Made by a program: the position numbers and the translations under genes. The notes below the pieces were generated by a model, which saw nothing but the letters and a program-made list of their open reading frames with translations, was not told the DNA's origin and did not search any database. DNA of 64,000 bases from JAOZHU01 sp964632845 (lineage in GTDB: Archaea > Thermoproteota > Bathyarchaeia > Bathyarchaeales > Bathycorpusculaceae), in the NCBI GenBank assembly GCA_964632845.1, contig CAZWDU010000007.1:42818-106817 (forward strand), in the 5' to 3' direction. How positions within the stretch are numbered: the stretch's first letter is position 1; the number at the start of each line of letters is the position of its first letter. Below, one piece after another: positions 16,799-23,771 of this stretch.

Positions 16799-16986
16799 AC
16801 ACGCTGGTGATATCGCCAACCTCTGGTTATTCTACGCAGTCTCCTCCCTTTTTTGCTTCTGAACCTTATGAGCGTAAAATATTCGCGGATGTCTTTCCCT
16901 AAGCGAACGCGAGTTCTTGGCGTAAATACATGCTTAAATACTCTTTTCAACAAAGGCTTGATAAGAATAGCCCTTTATCGGTCTCC

Positions 16987-17973
16987 ATGGCTGGTTATGA
17001 AAAAATGTCTGAAACAGTAAGCCTTAGCGAGCCGGCGAAAAAGAAAAGCATTATCAATACAAGCCACCTCTGCAAACAATACGGCGCAATAGCTGCGGTT
17101 GATGACGTTACCTTTTCTATTAATGAAGGAGAGATTTTTGGGATAATTGGACCCAACGGAGCAGGCAAAACCACTACTGTTGAATGTATATCGGGTCTCC
17201 GTGTTCCAGACTCTGGCTCAATATCCATTTACGGTCTAAGCCCCAAGGAGGATAGGGATGAACTAAGAAAATTCGTCGGCGTCCAGCTTCAGGAGAGCTC
17301 GCTACCTCCCCGTATAAAGGTTTTGGAAGCGTTGAATCTATTTGCCTCTTTTTACTCAGAGCCTCTTGATCCTCGGGAACTGCTAAAATCGCTCGGAATG
17401 ACTGAAAAACGTAACGCTAAATTCAAGCAATTATCAGGGGGACAAAAGCAGCGGCTCTCAATTGCACTTGCCCTTGTTGGAAACCCCAAGATAGCCATTT
17501 TGGATGAGCTAACTACAGGTCTTGACCCTGATGCGCGACGAGAAGTTTGGGGGCTTATCGAGCGTATTAGGGATCGAGGTGTTACCGTGATACTTGTGAC
17601 CCATTATATGGATGAGGCTGAAAGGCTCTGCGACCGAGTAGCCCTGATTAATCATGGAAAACTAGTCGCGCTTGATACGCCTGCCGCTCTCGCAGCCAGC
17701 GAAGGAGGAGTCGTACACATGCAGTTTGCGCCATCTCAACCAGTAGACGATGAAATCTTAGCTGCCCTGCCTGGGGTGACCTCTATCGAACATAGGGGAA
17801 CAAGGGTTCTGGTTAGCGGATCTGGCGACATTACCACCCATATACTTTATGCGCTTCTTAAAGCAGACATAACTGTCAAGGATGTTCAAGTGAAAAGCGG
17901 TAATCTTGAGGACGCCTTTGTGAAACTCACACAAACAAACGATAAAACCCTAAAACCTCAGGAGGGACAGTAA
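16987..17973 (+). CDS. ABC-2 type exporter ATPase (DrrA-like)
   Basis: An ATP-binding cassette of about 328 residues. It shows Walker A GPNGAGKTTT, Q-loop GVQLQESSLP, signature LSGGQKQR, Walker B IAILDELTTGLDP and H-switch VTHYMDE. The C-terminal 80 residues form the extra domain usual in DrrA/CcmA-like exporter ATPases. The start is probably ATG at 16987 or 17005; a longer reading from ATG 16930 is possible, but its first residues do not look like the family. It is followed nine bases later by its permease. The substrate is unknown; hydrophobic drugs or lipids are the family norm. Confidence 0.87.
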   Translation: MAGYEKMSETVSLSEPAKKKSIINTSHLCKQYGAIAAVDDVTFSINEGEIFGIIGPNGAGKTTTVECISGLRVPDSGSISIYGLSPKEDRDELRKFVGVQLQESSLPPRIKVLEALNLFASFYSEPLDPRELLKSLGMTEKRNAKFKQLSGGQKQRLSIALALVGNPKIAILDELTTGLDPDARREVWGLIERIRDRGVTVILVTHYMDEAERLCDRVALINHGKLVALDTPAALAASEGGVVHMQFAPSQPVDDEILAALPGVTSIEHRGTRVLVSGSGDITTHILYALLKADITVKDVQVKSGNLEDAFVKLTQTNDKTLKPQEGQ

Positions 17974-17981
17974 AGATTACG

Positions 17982-18743
17982 ATGGACGCCAGAACGAAAA
18001 AAACTCCTTCACCATTCTTGGAACTCATCAAAGTTCAAGGTAAACTTGCACTGAGGGAGCCCGCAGGCTTAGTGTTTGGGATCGGACTTCCGCTTATCCT
18101 GCTGATAATATTTGGCAACGTTCCAACTTTTAATGAGCCCGTTGATGGCAGCCCGTTCACACTTTTCGAACTATACATCCCAATTCTAATGGTCACAGTA
18201 CTCATATTCTTAGGCTTGTTTGGGTTACCAATTCCAATAGTGCGTGACCGAGAGACAGGGTGGCTTAGGCGAATTTCCACCACACCTGTATCACCAAGCA
18301 AGTTATTGGCTGCACAGGTAACAATCAATCTTATTCTTGCCGCAGCAGGTTTCACCATACTCATAGCTGGAAGCACGTTAATTTTTGGCGTAAAAATTCC
18401 GTTTGACATCCTTGGATTTATTCTCTCCTTAGTGCTAGCAACGCTTGCAATGTTTTCTCTAGGACTGCTTGTCACAGCGGTTGCTCCCTCTCAGAGCACT
18501 GCCAACGGCATAACTATGGCTCTTCTATACCCACTCCTATTCTTCGCAGGAATCTACGTTCCCATTCAAGTCCTTCCAAGCGGTCTGCAAACAGCAGCCC
18601 TTTTCACTCCTGTCGGTGCAGCTGTGAATGCTCTTGATAGCTCAATGGCTGGATCGTTTCCATCGTTTGTGCCGTTGGTTGTGATGGCTACCTACGCCGT
18701 TATCTTTTGCTTCGTGGCCATTCGCTATTTCCGCTGGGAATGA
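17982..18743 (+). CDS. ABC-2 type transporter permease
   Basis: A 253-residue integral membrane protein with six helices. It has an N-terminal cytoplasmic helix, FGIGLPLILLIIFGNVP as TM1, and the conserved cytoplasmic RDRETGWLRRISTTPVS loop that couples to the ATPase. YPLLFFAGIYVPIQVLP is the typical ABC2_membrane motif. It begins nine bases after the ATPase stop, so the two form an exporter operon. Only one ATPase and one permease are encoded, so the active form would be a homodimer of each. Confidence 0.86.
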   Translation: MDARTKKTPSPFLELIKVQGKLALREPAGLVFGIGLPLILLIIFGNVPTFNEPVDGSPFTLFELYIPILMVTVLIFLGLFGLPIPIVRDRETGWLRRISTTPVSPSKLLAAQVTINLILAAAGFTILIAGSTLIFGVKIPFDILGFILSLVLATLAMFSLGLLVTAVAPSQSTANGITMALLYPLLFFAGIYVPIQVLPSGLQTAALFTPVGAAVNALDSSMAGSFPSFVPLVVMATYAVIFCFVAIRYFRWE

Positions 18744-18824
18744 TGTACATCAAAAATAGCTAGTACGAATTTTCAGAAAGCATAAGCTATTTCGCATCTA
18801 AAATCGATGGGGTTTATACCATGC

Positions 18825-18912
18825 TGGTGCGGGGGGTGGGATTTGAACCCACGAACGCCTGCGCGACAGGGTCCTAAGCCCTGCTCCTTTGACCAGACTT
18901 GGAGACCCCCGC
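18825..18912 (-). tRNA. tRNA-Leu(UAG)
   Basis: On the minus strand this is an 88-nt class II tRNA. The acceptor is GCGGGGG/CCCCCGC plus A and CCA. The anticodon stem CAGGG/CCCTG encloses CTTAGGA, giving anticodon TAG. A long variable arm precedes T arm GTGGG/CCCAC. There is no intron. It serves as the length reference for the intron-bearing tRNA-Leu(UAA) at 11353. Confidence 0.94.
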
Positions 18913-19332
18913 CGTCGCTTGCAGGGAGACTTGGAAAAATAGTGGCATGCTTTAATATTTATTACCCAAGTTATACCTAGGTATCAGTTAAAGATATTTT
19001 CCCAGTCGCCCATGCTCAAATTACCCTATCTTTGCGCTCCAGATTCATATTCTTTACCCTTTTGCTGCTGTCGCTTTCCCACGTTTTAATTGAACCCAAT
19101 TAAACGTAGCGTTCCTCAGCTTCCCATGCTTAAAGAAGCGTTCTGCTTAGGGCTTTGCACGTTCCCGATTCATGCTGAAATTTAATTTCACACTGCTTAA
19201 AATTAAATTTTATACTGAAACACAACAAAAAATGATTCAAAACAATGGATTCGCGCTACTTTTACCGATATAATTTAGCTAGCCAAAAGGCTAATATTGT
19301 TCGAGACACAAAGAAATTTGTAGTGATTTTCT
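18913..19332. other. 420-bp intergenic region with two strong hairpins
   Basis: No gene is seen. Two inverted repeats stand out. At 19081-19107 ACGTTTTAATTG and CAATTAAACGT pair with one bulged T around an AACC loop. At 19178-19210 AAATTTAATTT and AAATTAAATTT pair perfectly across an 11-base loop. Between them the short phrase AAGCGTTC/TAGCGTTC occurs twice. They may be operators or parts of a small RNA, or leader structures of the DUF1508 gene at 19333. Confidence 0.4.
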
Positions 19333-20094
19333 ATGGCAGCAAAATATCAAGTATACAAAGATGTTGCTGGCAAGTTTAGATTTCGACTTAGAGCGGAGAA
19401 TAACAAGATAGTTGCGGTAAGTGAGGCATACGAGCGATATGCAGGATGCATGAATGGAGTAAAAAGTGTGCAGGCTAACTGCAATGCGGAAATCGAAGAC
19501 ATGACTGTGGAAGGAAAAAGAATACCTAACCCGAAATACCAGGTTTTTTATGATAAAACGTGCGGCTACAGATTCCACTTGAATGCTAGTAACGGCGAGA
19601 TTATCGCTAAAAGTGAAGGATACACAACCAAAGAAGGCTGCTTGAATGGCATTAACGCAGTGCAGGCAAGTTGTAACGCTGAAATTGAAGACCTAACTGC
19701 AACTCAAAAACCAGCCACTGAAGAACCTCTGATAGAAGCCGCAGTAGCCGCAACTGAAATGGTAGTTGCGCCTCCAAAGGGAATCAAACTGGAATTATAT
19801 GATCTGCCAGATACAGCAACAAAAGGCGAAATAGTACATTTCAAAGGGAAACTCAGCGAGAACGGTAGAGGAGTACCAAGTGTTTACATTACGATCCGCG
19901 AGCATGATCGGTCATTCCTTTTTGACGAGATTTTAGGGCATGGATACACAAAAGAAGATGGTTCTTTCGATATCGGCTGGAAAGCAAGGTCTTTTGATTT
20001 CTGGGATAACACGGGTGAAATCTACTCACAATACGACAGAGACCAGAAACCTAAACACATAAGAAGCGAATTCCAAACAATTATCATAAAATAA
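19333..20094 (+). CDS. Tandem DUF1508 (YegP-like) protein with C-terminal beta domain
   Basis: A 253-residue protein. Two DUF1508 modules of about 47 residues lie at about 3-52 and 63-116: YQVYKDVAGKFRFRL then NGVKSVQANC, and YQVFYDKTCGYRFHL then NGINAVQASC. A linker leads to a C-terminal beta-sandwich-like domain (about 145-253) with KLELYDLPDTATKGEIVHF and VPSVYITIREHD, resembling transthyretin/Ig-like carboxypeptidase-regulatory folds. DUF1508 is of uncertain function, with stress links in bacteria. There is no signal peptide. The start is ATG at 19333. It adjoins the integrase relic and tRNA-Thr, so it may belong to accessory DNA. Confidence 0.75.
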   Translation: MAAKYQVYKDVAGKFRFRLRAENNKIVAVSEAYERYAGCMNGVKSVQANCNAEIEDMTVEGKRIPNPKYQVFYDKTCGYRFHLNASNGEIIAKSEGYTTKEGCLNGINAVQASCNAEIEDLTATQKPATEEPLIEAAVAATEMVVAPPKGIKLELYDLPDTATKGEIVHFKGKLSENGRGVPSVYITIREHDRSFLFDEILGHGYTKEDGSFDIGWKARSFDFWDNTGEIYSQYDRDQKPKHIRSEFQTIIIK

Positions 20095-20097
20095 ACC

Positions 20098-20122
20098 ATT
20101 TTTCTCAAAAACCCCTTTTTTT
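20098..20122 (+). terminator. T-run terminator after the DUF1508 gene
   Basis: Just after the stop at 20094 come two T tracts, one of five and one of seven Ts, separated by CTCAAAAACCCC. Archaeal RNA polymerase terminates at such oligo-T tracts without a required hairpin. Confidence 0.4.
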
Positions 20123-20174
20123 AATTTCAAACATCCAGGTGTCACAGAAAGCACGCAATATAAGAGAGTTGAAA

Positions 20175-20420
20175 TCATTTTATAAGCAACTGAACATCAG
20201 TTTTCTGGCGCACGAGCTTAGGACAAATTGGTAAGATTCCAGCTTCAAGCGCATCCTGTACGTCGCCATAATTTAATTCGCATATTTCATTCACTGCTAA
20301 GCCTGACTGAAGCATACACAAAATTATAGCCTTGTCACGGTAAGTTGACGCTGCATCTACGAACTGCTTAATCTGCCCAATTTTCCATTCATGCTTGCCA
20401 TTATCTTTCTTCTCAATCAC
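20175..20420 (-). pseudogene. Truncated tyrosine recombinase (integrase) fragment
   Basis: The 81 residues match only the first part of a tyrosine recombinase catalytic domain: EWKIGQIKQFVDAAS, then RDKAIILCMLQSGL and NEICELNYGDV, as in phage-type integrases. The catalytic Arg I position (SGLRxxE in the family) is Ala here (SGLAVNE). The later HxxR and Tyr boxes are missing, and the frame closes soon after VRQKTDVQLL. It is therefore a relic. Start is GTG 20420. It ends 106 bp before tRNA-Thr, which is flanked on the other side by an island closed by a copy of the tRNA 3' half, consistent with past integration. Confidence 0.7.
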
Positions 20421-20525
20421 TTAGGTACTATTTATTTAACACTCCCACCGAACGCGGCAAGAGCCAATTGACCGCAAGCATTTTATTGACTAGAAGCAGT
20501 TCTTTCACGATAACAACGCATATGC

Positions 20526-20602
20526 GCCTTCGTAGCCTAGCCCGGTGGGGCGTTACCTTGGTAAGGTAATGGTCGCGGGTCCAAATCCCGCCGAAGGCTC
20601 CA
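20526..20602 (+). tRNA. tRNA-Thr(GGU)
   Basis: A 77-nt cloverleaf with acceptor GCCTTCG/CGAAGGC, discriminator T and CCA. The anticodon stem TTACC/GGTAA encloses TTGGTAA, giving anticodon GGT. The T arm is GCGGG/CCCGC around TCCAAAT. No intron. Its 3' half (20558-20602) is repeated in degenerate form at 22783-22828. Confidence 0.94.
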
Positions 20603-20803
20603 CTTCTATGGAATGAGCTGTTTTGCTGTCCTGAATGCCGAAGAAAGATTTGGATTAATCAAGTCACTACTTGCGAGGTATGCGGTAAAAAATTTTGCCA
20701 AGAATTCATTAGAAAACTGGGTGTGATTTTTAAGAAGAAACTATGCAAATCCTGCCGGTATCCACGCCTTAATTATGTAACGCTATCTGCAAAAGTGTTA
20801 TAG
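20603..20803 (+). pseudogene. Cys-rich zinc-finger frame without a start codon
   Basis: Starting directly at the tRNA-Thr 3' end, one frame stays open for 66 codons and ends with TAG at 20801. Its product contains CPEC, then CEVCGKKFC, then CKSC, the spacing of a double zinc ribbon. There is no ATG, GTG or TTG before the first Cys pair, while an ATG in a neighbouring frame hits a stop after two codons. The gene may have lost its 5' end at the integration junction. Confidence 0.4.
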
Positions 20804-20840
20804 CTGAGCTTTAATCTAAAAATGTTGAGATGGATAACTG

Positions 20841-21437
20841 TTGTCTGATACTCCAGAAAAACCTAAGTCACAGTATAAGAGTTGCCTTGATTGCAAAGCT
20901 GATATCCTGCAGAAGAACCCAGACAAATGTCCCTATTGTGGAAGTGTCAACTTAGTAGATGAAGAGGAGCAACTGGCAAATTCTGTAGAAACTGAGTTGG
21001 AGAACGCTGGAAACTATGAGAAAGTGGCTGGTTTAATACAAAGTAACCTTGCCATTTATTTTGAAAAACTCAAGCAAATCCTAAACCAGCCAGTCTACAA
21101 CTTCTCTGAAGCAACTCCAGAGCAAGTTCCAGCCGTGTCAGGCGTATATGTAATTTATGATAACAGTTCAAACCAGATGATTTACGCTGGAAGAAGCAAG
21201 AACCTCAGAGTACGTTTACTGCAGCAACATAAGAGTGGCAACATTAAAGGCAGCCAATTCAGAAAAGCACTAGGGCAAAAACGCAATCTGGATGGTGAAT
21301 CAAAGATTTCAGACTACATAAAAGACAATTGCAGCTTCAAGCTGCTAGAGGTTGAGAGTTTTGACGAAGCGGTCAGGCTTGAACACTTCATAACAGCCAT
21401 CATGGCTCCACTTCTAAACACAGCGCTCAAACAATGA
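20841..21437 (+). CDS. Zinc-ribbon plus GIY-YIG nuclease-domain protein
   Basis: The 198-residue protein has an N-terminal zinc ribbon with CLDC near residue 16 and CPYC near 32. A linker is followed by a GIY-YIG domain from about 93 to 190: GVYVIYDNSS for the first motif, MIYAGRSKNLRVRL for YIG with the conserved Arg, and LEHFITAIMAPLLNT with the metal-binding Glu. The length fits single-domain GIY-YIG proteins of unclear role. Start is TTG 20841. As cargo of the tRNA-Thr island it could be a homing-type or DNA-processing nuclease; this is inference. Confidence 0.75.
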   Translation: MSDTPEKPKSQYKSCLDCKADILQKNPDKCPYCGSVNLVDEEEQLANSVETELENAGNYEKVAGLIQSNLAIYFEKLKQILNQPVYNFSEATPEQVPAVSGVYVIYDNSSNQMIYAGRSKNLRVRLLQQHKSGNIKGSQFRKALGQKRNLDGESKISDYIKDNCSFKLLEVESFDEAVRLEHFITAIMAPLLNTALKQ

Positions 21438-21511
21438 AGCTGTCAATTCACCTTAGAATATTTGTGAAGTGAAACTTGTCTAATGGGTTCAATGTGTTGT
21501 AGAGAATTAAT

Positions 21512-22018
21512 CTAAGTTTTCAGAACCATTTTTATAAAGTCTATGGGCATCATAGATTTCTTTGAGATTTCTTCTATTCCGAGACCTTCACTATGTAATC
21601 TTTCAACAACACTTTCCATTGATTCAGCAAATTCTATGATGTGATTGTCCGGGTCATAGATTCTGAAGGCTCTTTGACCCCAGGGGTGTTCTCTTATTGC
21701 ATGAATGACTTTGACTTTCTCGTTCACCAGTCGCTTGTACAAATTATCTAAGTCCTTGGTTTCAAAGTACACTTCAAAGTTGTTTGCTCCAACGAGAGTG
21801 TCTTTTGCTTCTTCTTCAAAAATTAGATTCAGAGCATAATCTCTATCCCAAATAGCTAATCCGCCTTTGAAACCAACATTTCTTCCAAAATCCATCAAAA
21901 TCTCCTGACCTAAAATAGTGTTGTAGAAATGCTTTGATTTCTCTATATCTCTAACCAACAAAACGCAAGCCTGATAAACAGGGTTTTTATCCGCCAATCT
22001 TTGCACCTCAATAATCAA
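21512..22018 (-). CDS. VOC (glyoxalase/bleomycin-resistance) superfamily protein
   Basis: A 168-residue protein whose first 125 residues form paired beta-alpha-beta-beta-beta modules of the vicinal oxygen chelate fold: YQACVLLVRDIEKSKHFY, LAIWDRDYALNLIF, NNFEVYFETKDLDNLY and FRIYDPDNHIIEFAE. The last phrase carries the usual metal-binding Glu. The final 40 residues (HSEGLGIEEISKKSMM onward) are a helical tail resembling a small HTH. Substrate unknown; family members isomerise methylglyoxal adducts or bind toxins. It is the only gene on the minus strand inside the tRNA-Thr island. Confidence 0.8.
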   Translation of the reverse strand: MIIEVQRLADKNPVYQACVLLVRDIEKSKHFYNTILGQEILMDFGRNVGFKGGLAIWDRDYALNLIFEEEAKDTLVGANNFEVYFETKDLDNLYKRLVNEKVKVIHAIREHPWGQRAFRIYDPDNHIIEFAESMESVVERLHSEGLGIEEISKKSMMPIDFIKMVLKT

Positions 22019-22307
22019 TACATTTGCTAAAGTGCTATAAATCTAAACTGGTAGGGAAGCCCTAACCCATCTTTAGACTGTTTGTGAAGCGAGAAAGCTA
22101 GAAAGATATTTTATTTTTACTGTACAACACAATATCCGAGAAACCGTCAGTTTTTTATACGGTAACCATGAAGCTGTCCAACACGTCTACACAAATTGGG
22201 AAAGAGTCGAGAATAATAATATGCTGCAACTGGGATTGTTGGTGAGGTGAAAGGTAAAAAGGAAGACCTTGTTTATTATAGGTCATACACGTGAAGGCGG
22301 ACTAATT

Positions 22308-22700
22308 ATGATGGAGAGTTTAAATGTTGAAACTGTTGAAGCGTTGTTTAATGCTTTGCCTGTAGAAGTTTCTTTTGTGGATGAAAATGACCAAGTAAGA
22401 TACTTCAATAAGAATGGAAACAGAATCTTCCCCAGATCTAAAGGCATATTAGGTTTAAAGGTGCAAAAATGTCATCCTGAAAAGAGCCTACAGAAAGTAG
22501 TTCAAATCTTAGACGCATTCAAAAGTGGAAAGAGAGACACCGCTGAGTTTTGGATCAATCTTAAGGGGAGATTGATTTATATCAGGTACTTCTGCGTCAG
22601 AGACAAACAAAACAAGTACTTAGGAACTCTAGAAGTAACTCAGGATATCACAGACATCCAGAAGATTAAAGGTGAAAGACGCCTTCTAGACTGGAAATAG
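22308..22700 (+). CDS. Stand-alone PAS domain protein (DUF438-type PAS)
   Basis: A protein of about 130 residues consisting of one PAS domain: LPVEVSFVDENDQVRYFNK, RIFPRSKGILGLKVQKCHP, SGKRDTAEFWINL, IYIRYFCVRD and LGTLEVTQDI. This is the version normally found at the C-terminus of DUF438 proteins, here without the partner domain. The KCHP motif suggests a haem or cofactor ligand. Start is ATG 22308 or 22311; a longer TTG start at 22269 is less likely. It lies just inside the right edge of the tRNA-Thr island and may be a cut-off part of a longer gene. Confidence 0.78.
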   Translation: MMESLNVETVEALFNALPVEVSFVDENDQVRYFNKNGNRIFPRSKGILGLKVQKCHPEKSLQKVVQILDAFKSGKRDTAEFWINLKGRLIYIRYFCVRDKQNKYLGTLEVTQDITDIQKIKGERRLLDWK

Positions 22701-22782
22701 CTCCCTAAGCAAATTAAGAAAAATGCTTCAAGAGAGTAAGCCAAGTTTACCATAGCCTTCAGAAGGTCAATGTTCTGGTTGT

Positions 22783-22828
22783 TTGGTAAGGTAATGGCCG
22801 CGGGTCCAAAATCCCAACAGCGGCTCCA
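22783..22828 (+). repeat. Degenerate copy of the tRNA-Thr 3' half
   Basis: The segment repeats tRNA-Thr positions 20558-20602. TTGGTAAGGTAATGG is identical, a T to C change follows, then CGCGGGTCC is identical. One A is inserted in the T loop, the T-stem and acceptor bases are altered, and GGCTCCA is again identical. The acceptor cannot pair with anything upstream. It is a non-functional half tRNA and a candidate right attachment scar. Confidence 0.75.
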
Positions 22829-22870
22829 CGCATCATTTCACCTAAAAGTTTTCTTTTTGAGCCTGCGTTT

Positions 22871-23644
22871 TCAGTGCAATGGCTCAATAGGTATTATATA
22901 CGATATGTTGTTGGTGTAGTTCATTACAACTTCGACTCCATACACCGTTCTTATGGTTTCAGGGCTTAAAACGGTACGTGCGTCACCTGCCGCGAATACT
23001 TTTCCATCTTTCAACATAACAATTTTATCACAGTATCTAGCTGCAAGGTTAAGGTCGTGGATTGCGACTGCAGCGGCCAGGCTTCCTTTTCTGACTAAAT
23101 TTTGTGTTAAATTCATTACTTCTAACTGGTGTTTTATGTCCAGATTGCTGGTTGGTTCATCTAGCAGGAGGACTTTGGCTTCTTGAGCTAAGGAACGTGC
23201 AATCAGAACGTGCTGCTGTTCTCCGCCGCTGAGCTCGTAAAAATCGCGCATTGCAAGGTGTTCGATACCAAGCAGCTTCAAAGCAGACCATACTTTCATG
23301 GTGTCTTTTTCGCCGCTTTGCCAAGCGATGTGTGGTCTTCTGCCCATCAGAACAATTTCGAAAACTGGGAGCGCATTGGTGTTGCTAACAGAGCTCTGTG
23401 GAACGTATCCTATGTATTTTGCAACTTCAAGTCTGCGCATCTTCTTTACCTCTTGGCTACCAAGCAGGATAGTGCCTTGTTTTGGTTCCAGTATCTTGTT
23501 TATGCACTTGAGCAGTGTGGTTTTTCCTGAACCGTTGGGGCCTATCATGCCTAGAATCTCTGATTCTTGAAGCTCTAGTGATACGTCGCTGAGTGATGGG
23601 GTGCTGCGGTAACTGAAGGTTACTCCTTGTACGGTTATGTTCAT
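22871..23644 (-). CDS. ABC transporter ATPase for iron-siderophore/cobalamin-type uptake
   Basis: A 257-residue FecE/BtuD-like ATPase. It has Walker A GPNGSGKTT near residue 36, Q-loop YVPQSS, signature LSGGEQQHVLIARSL, Walker B VLLLDEPTSNLD and H-loop AIHDLNLAARYCDK. The start is ATG at 23644, divergent from the binding-protein gene across 127 bp that contain two matched palindromes. Together with 23772-25280 (binding protein) and 26100-27218 (FecCD permease) it completes one importer. The ligand may be an iron chelate, haem or corrinoid. Confidence 0.9.
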   Translation of the reverse strand: MNITVQGVTFSYRSTPSLSDVSLELQESEILGMIGPNGSGKTTLLKCINKILEPKQGTILLGSQEVKKMRRLEVAKYIGYVPQSSVSNTNALPVFEIVLMGRRPHIAWQSGEKDTMKVWSALKLLGIEHLAMRDFYELSGGEQQHVLIARSLAQEAKVLLLDEPTSNLDIKHQLEVMNLTQNLVRKGSLAAAVAIHDLNLAARYCDKIVMLKDGKVFAAGDARTVLSPETIRTVYGVEVVMNYTNNISYIIPIEPLH

Positions 23645-23694
23645 TTTCTTGTTGACCTCTCGTTTGATTAGGTGATTGTTTTCGGGTTATATGA

Positions 23695-23722
23695 GTATTA
23701 CTTTTTAGTAAAAACGTAACAC
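23695..23722. promoter_or_regulatory. Operator palindrome 1 of the divergent ABC promoter
   Basis: A 28-bp imperfect palindrome beginning GTATTACT and ending CGTAACAC, with an AT core. It is repeated in the same orientation at 23732. The pair sits midway between the divergent ATPase and binding-protein genes, where a metal- or cofactor-responsive repressor would act on both. Confidence 0.55.
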
Positions 23723-23731
23723 AAAGTATAA

Positions 23732-23759
23732 GTATTACTATTTTATAAAAAAGTAGCAC
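23732..23759. promoter_or_regulatory. Operator palindrome 2 of the divergent ABC promoter
   Basis: A 28-bp element starting GTATTACTA and ending AAGTAGCAC, aligned base for base with 23695-23722 except in the core. The two starts are 37 bp apart. It ends 12 bp before the ATG of the binding-protein gene, so binding would block its transcription or translation initiation region. Confidence 0.55.
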
Positions 23760-23771
23760 CATGTGGTGAAT

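Larger units (their letters stand above)
20558..22828. mobile_element. Putative tRNA-Thr integration island
   Basis: The left edge is the anticodon-to-CCA half of tRNA-Thr. The right edge at 22783-22828 repeats it, beginning TTGGTAAGGTAATGG and ending GGCTCCA. About 2.2 kb between them carries a zinc-finger ORF without a start codon, a GIY-YIG protein, a VOC protein and a lone PAS protein. A decayed integrase lies just outside the left edge. The direct repeat has several mismatches and one extra base, so the event is old. An alternative is simple tRNA duplication and decay. Confidence 0.55.

Noticed and set aside
16663..16953. A 96-codon minus-strand frame running through the tRNA relic at 16774
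   Set aside because: It resembles the tRNA-reading ORFs only in its tRNA part; the upstream part lacks the KIKCVK/RKPQF pattern and Cys pairs.
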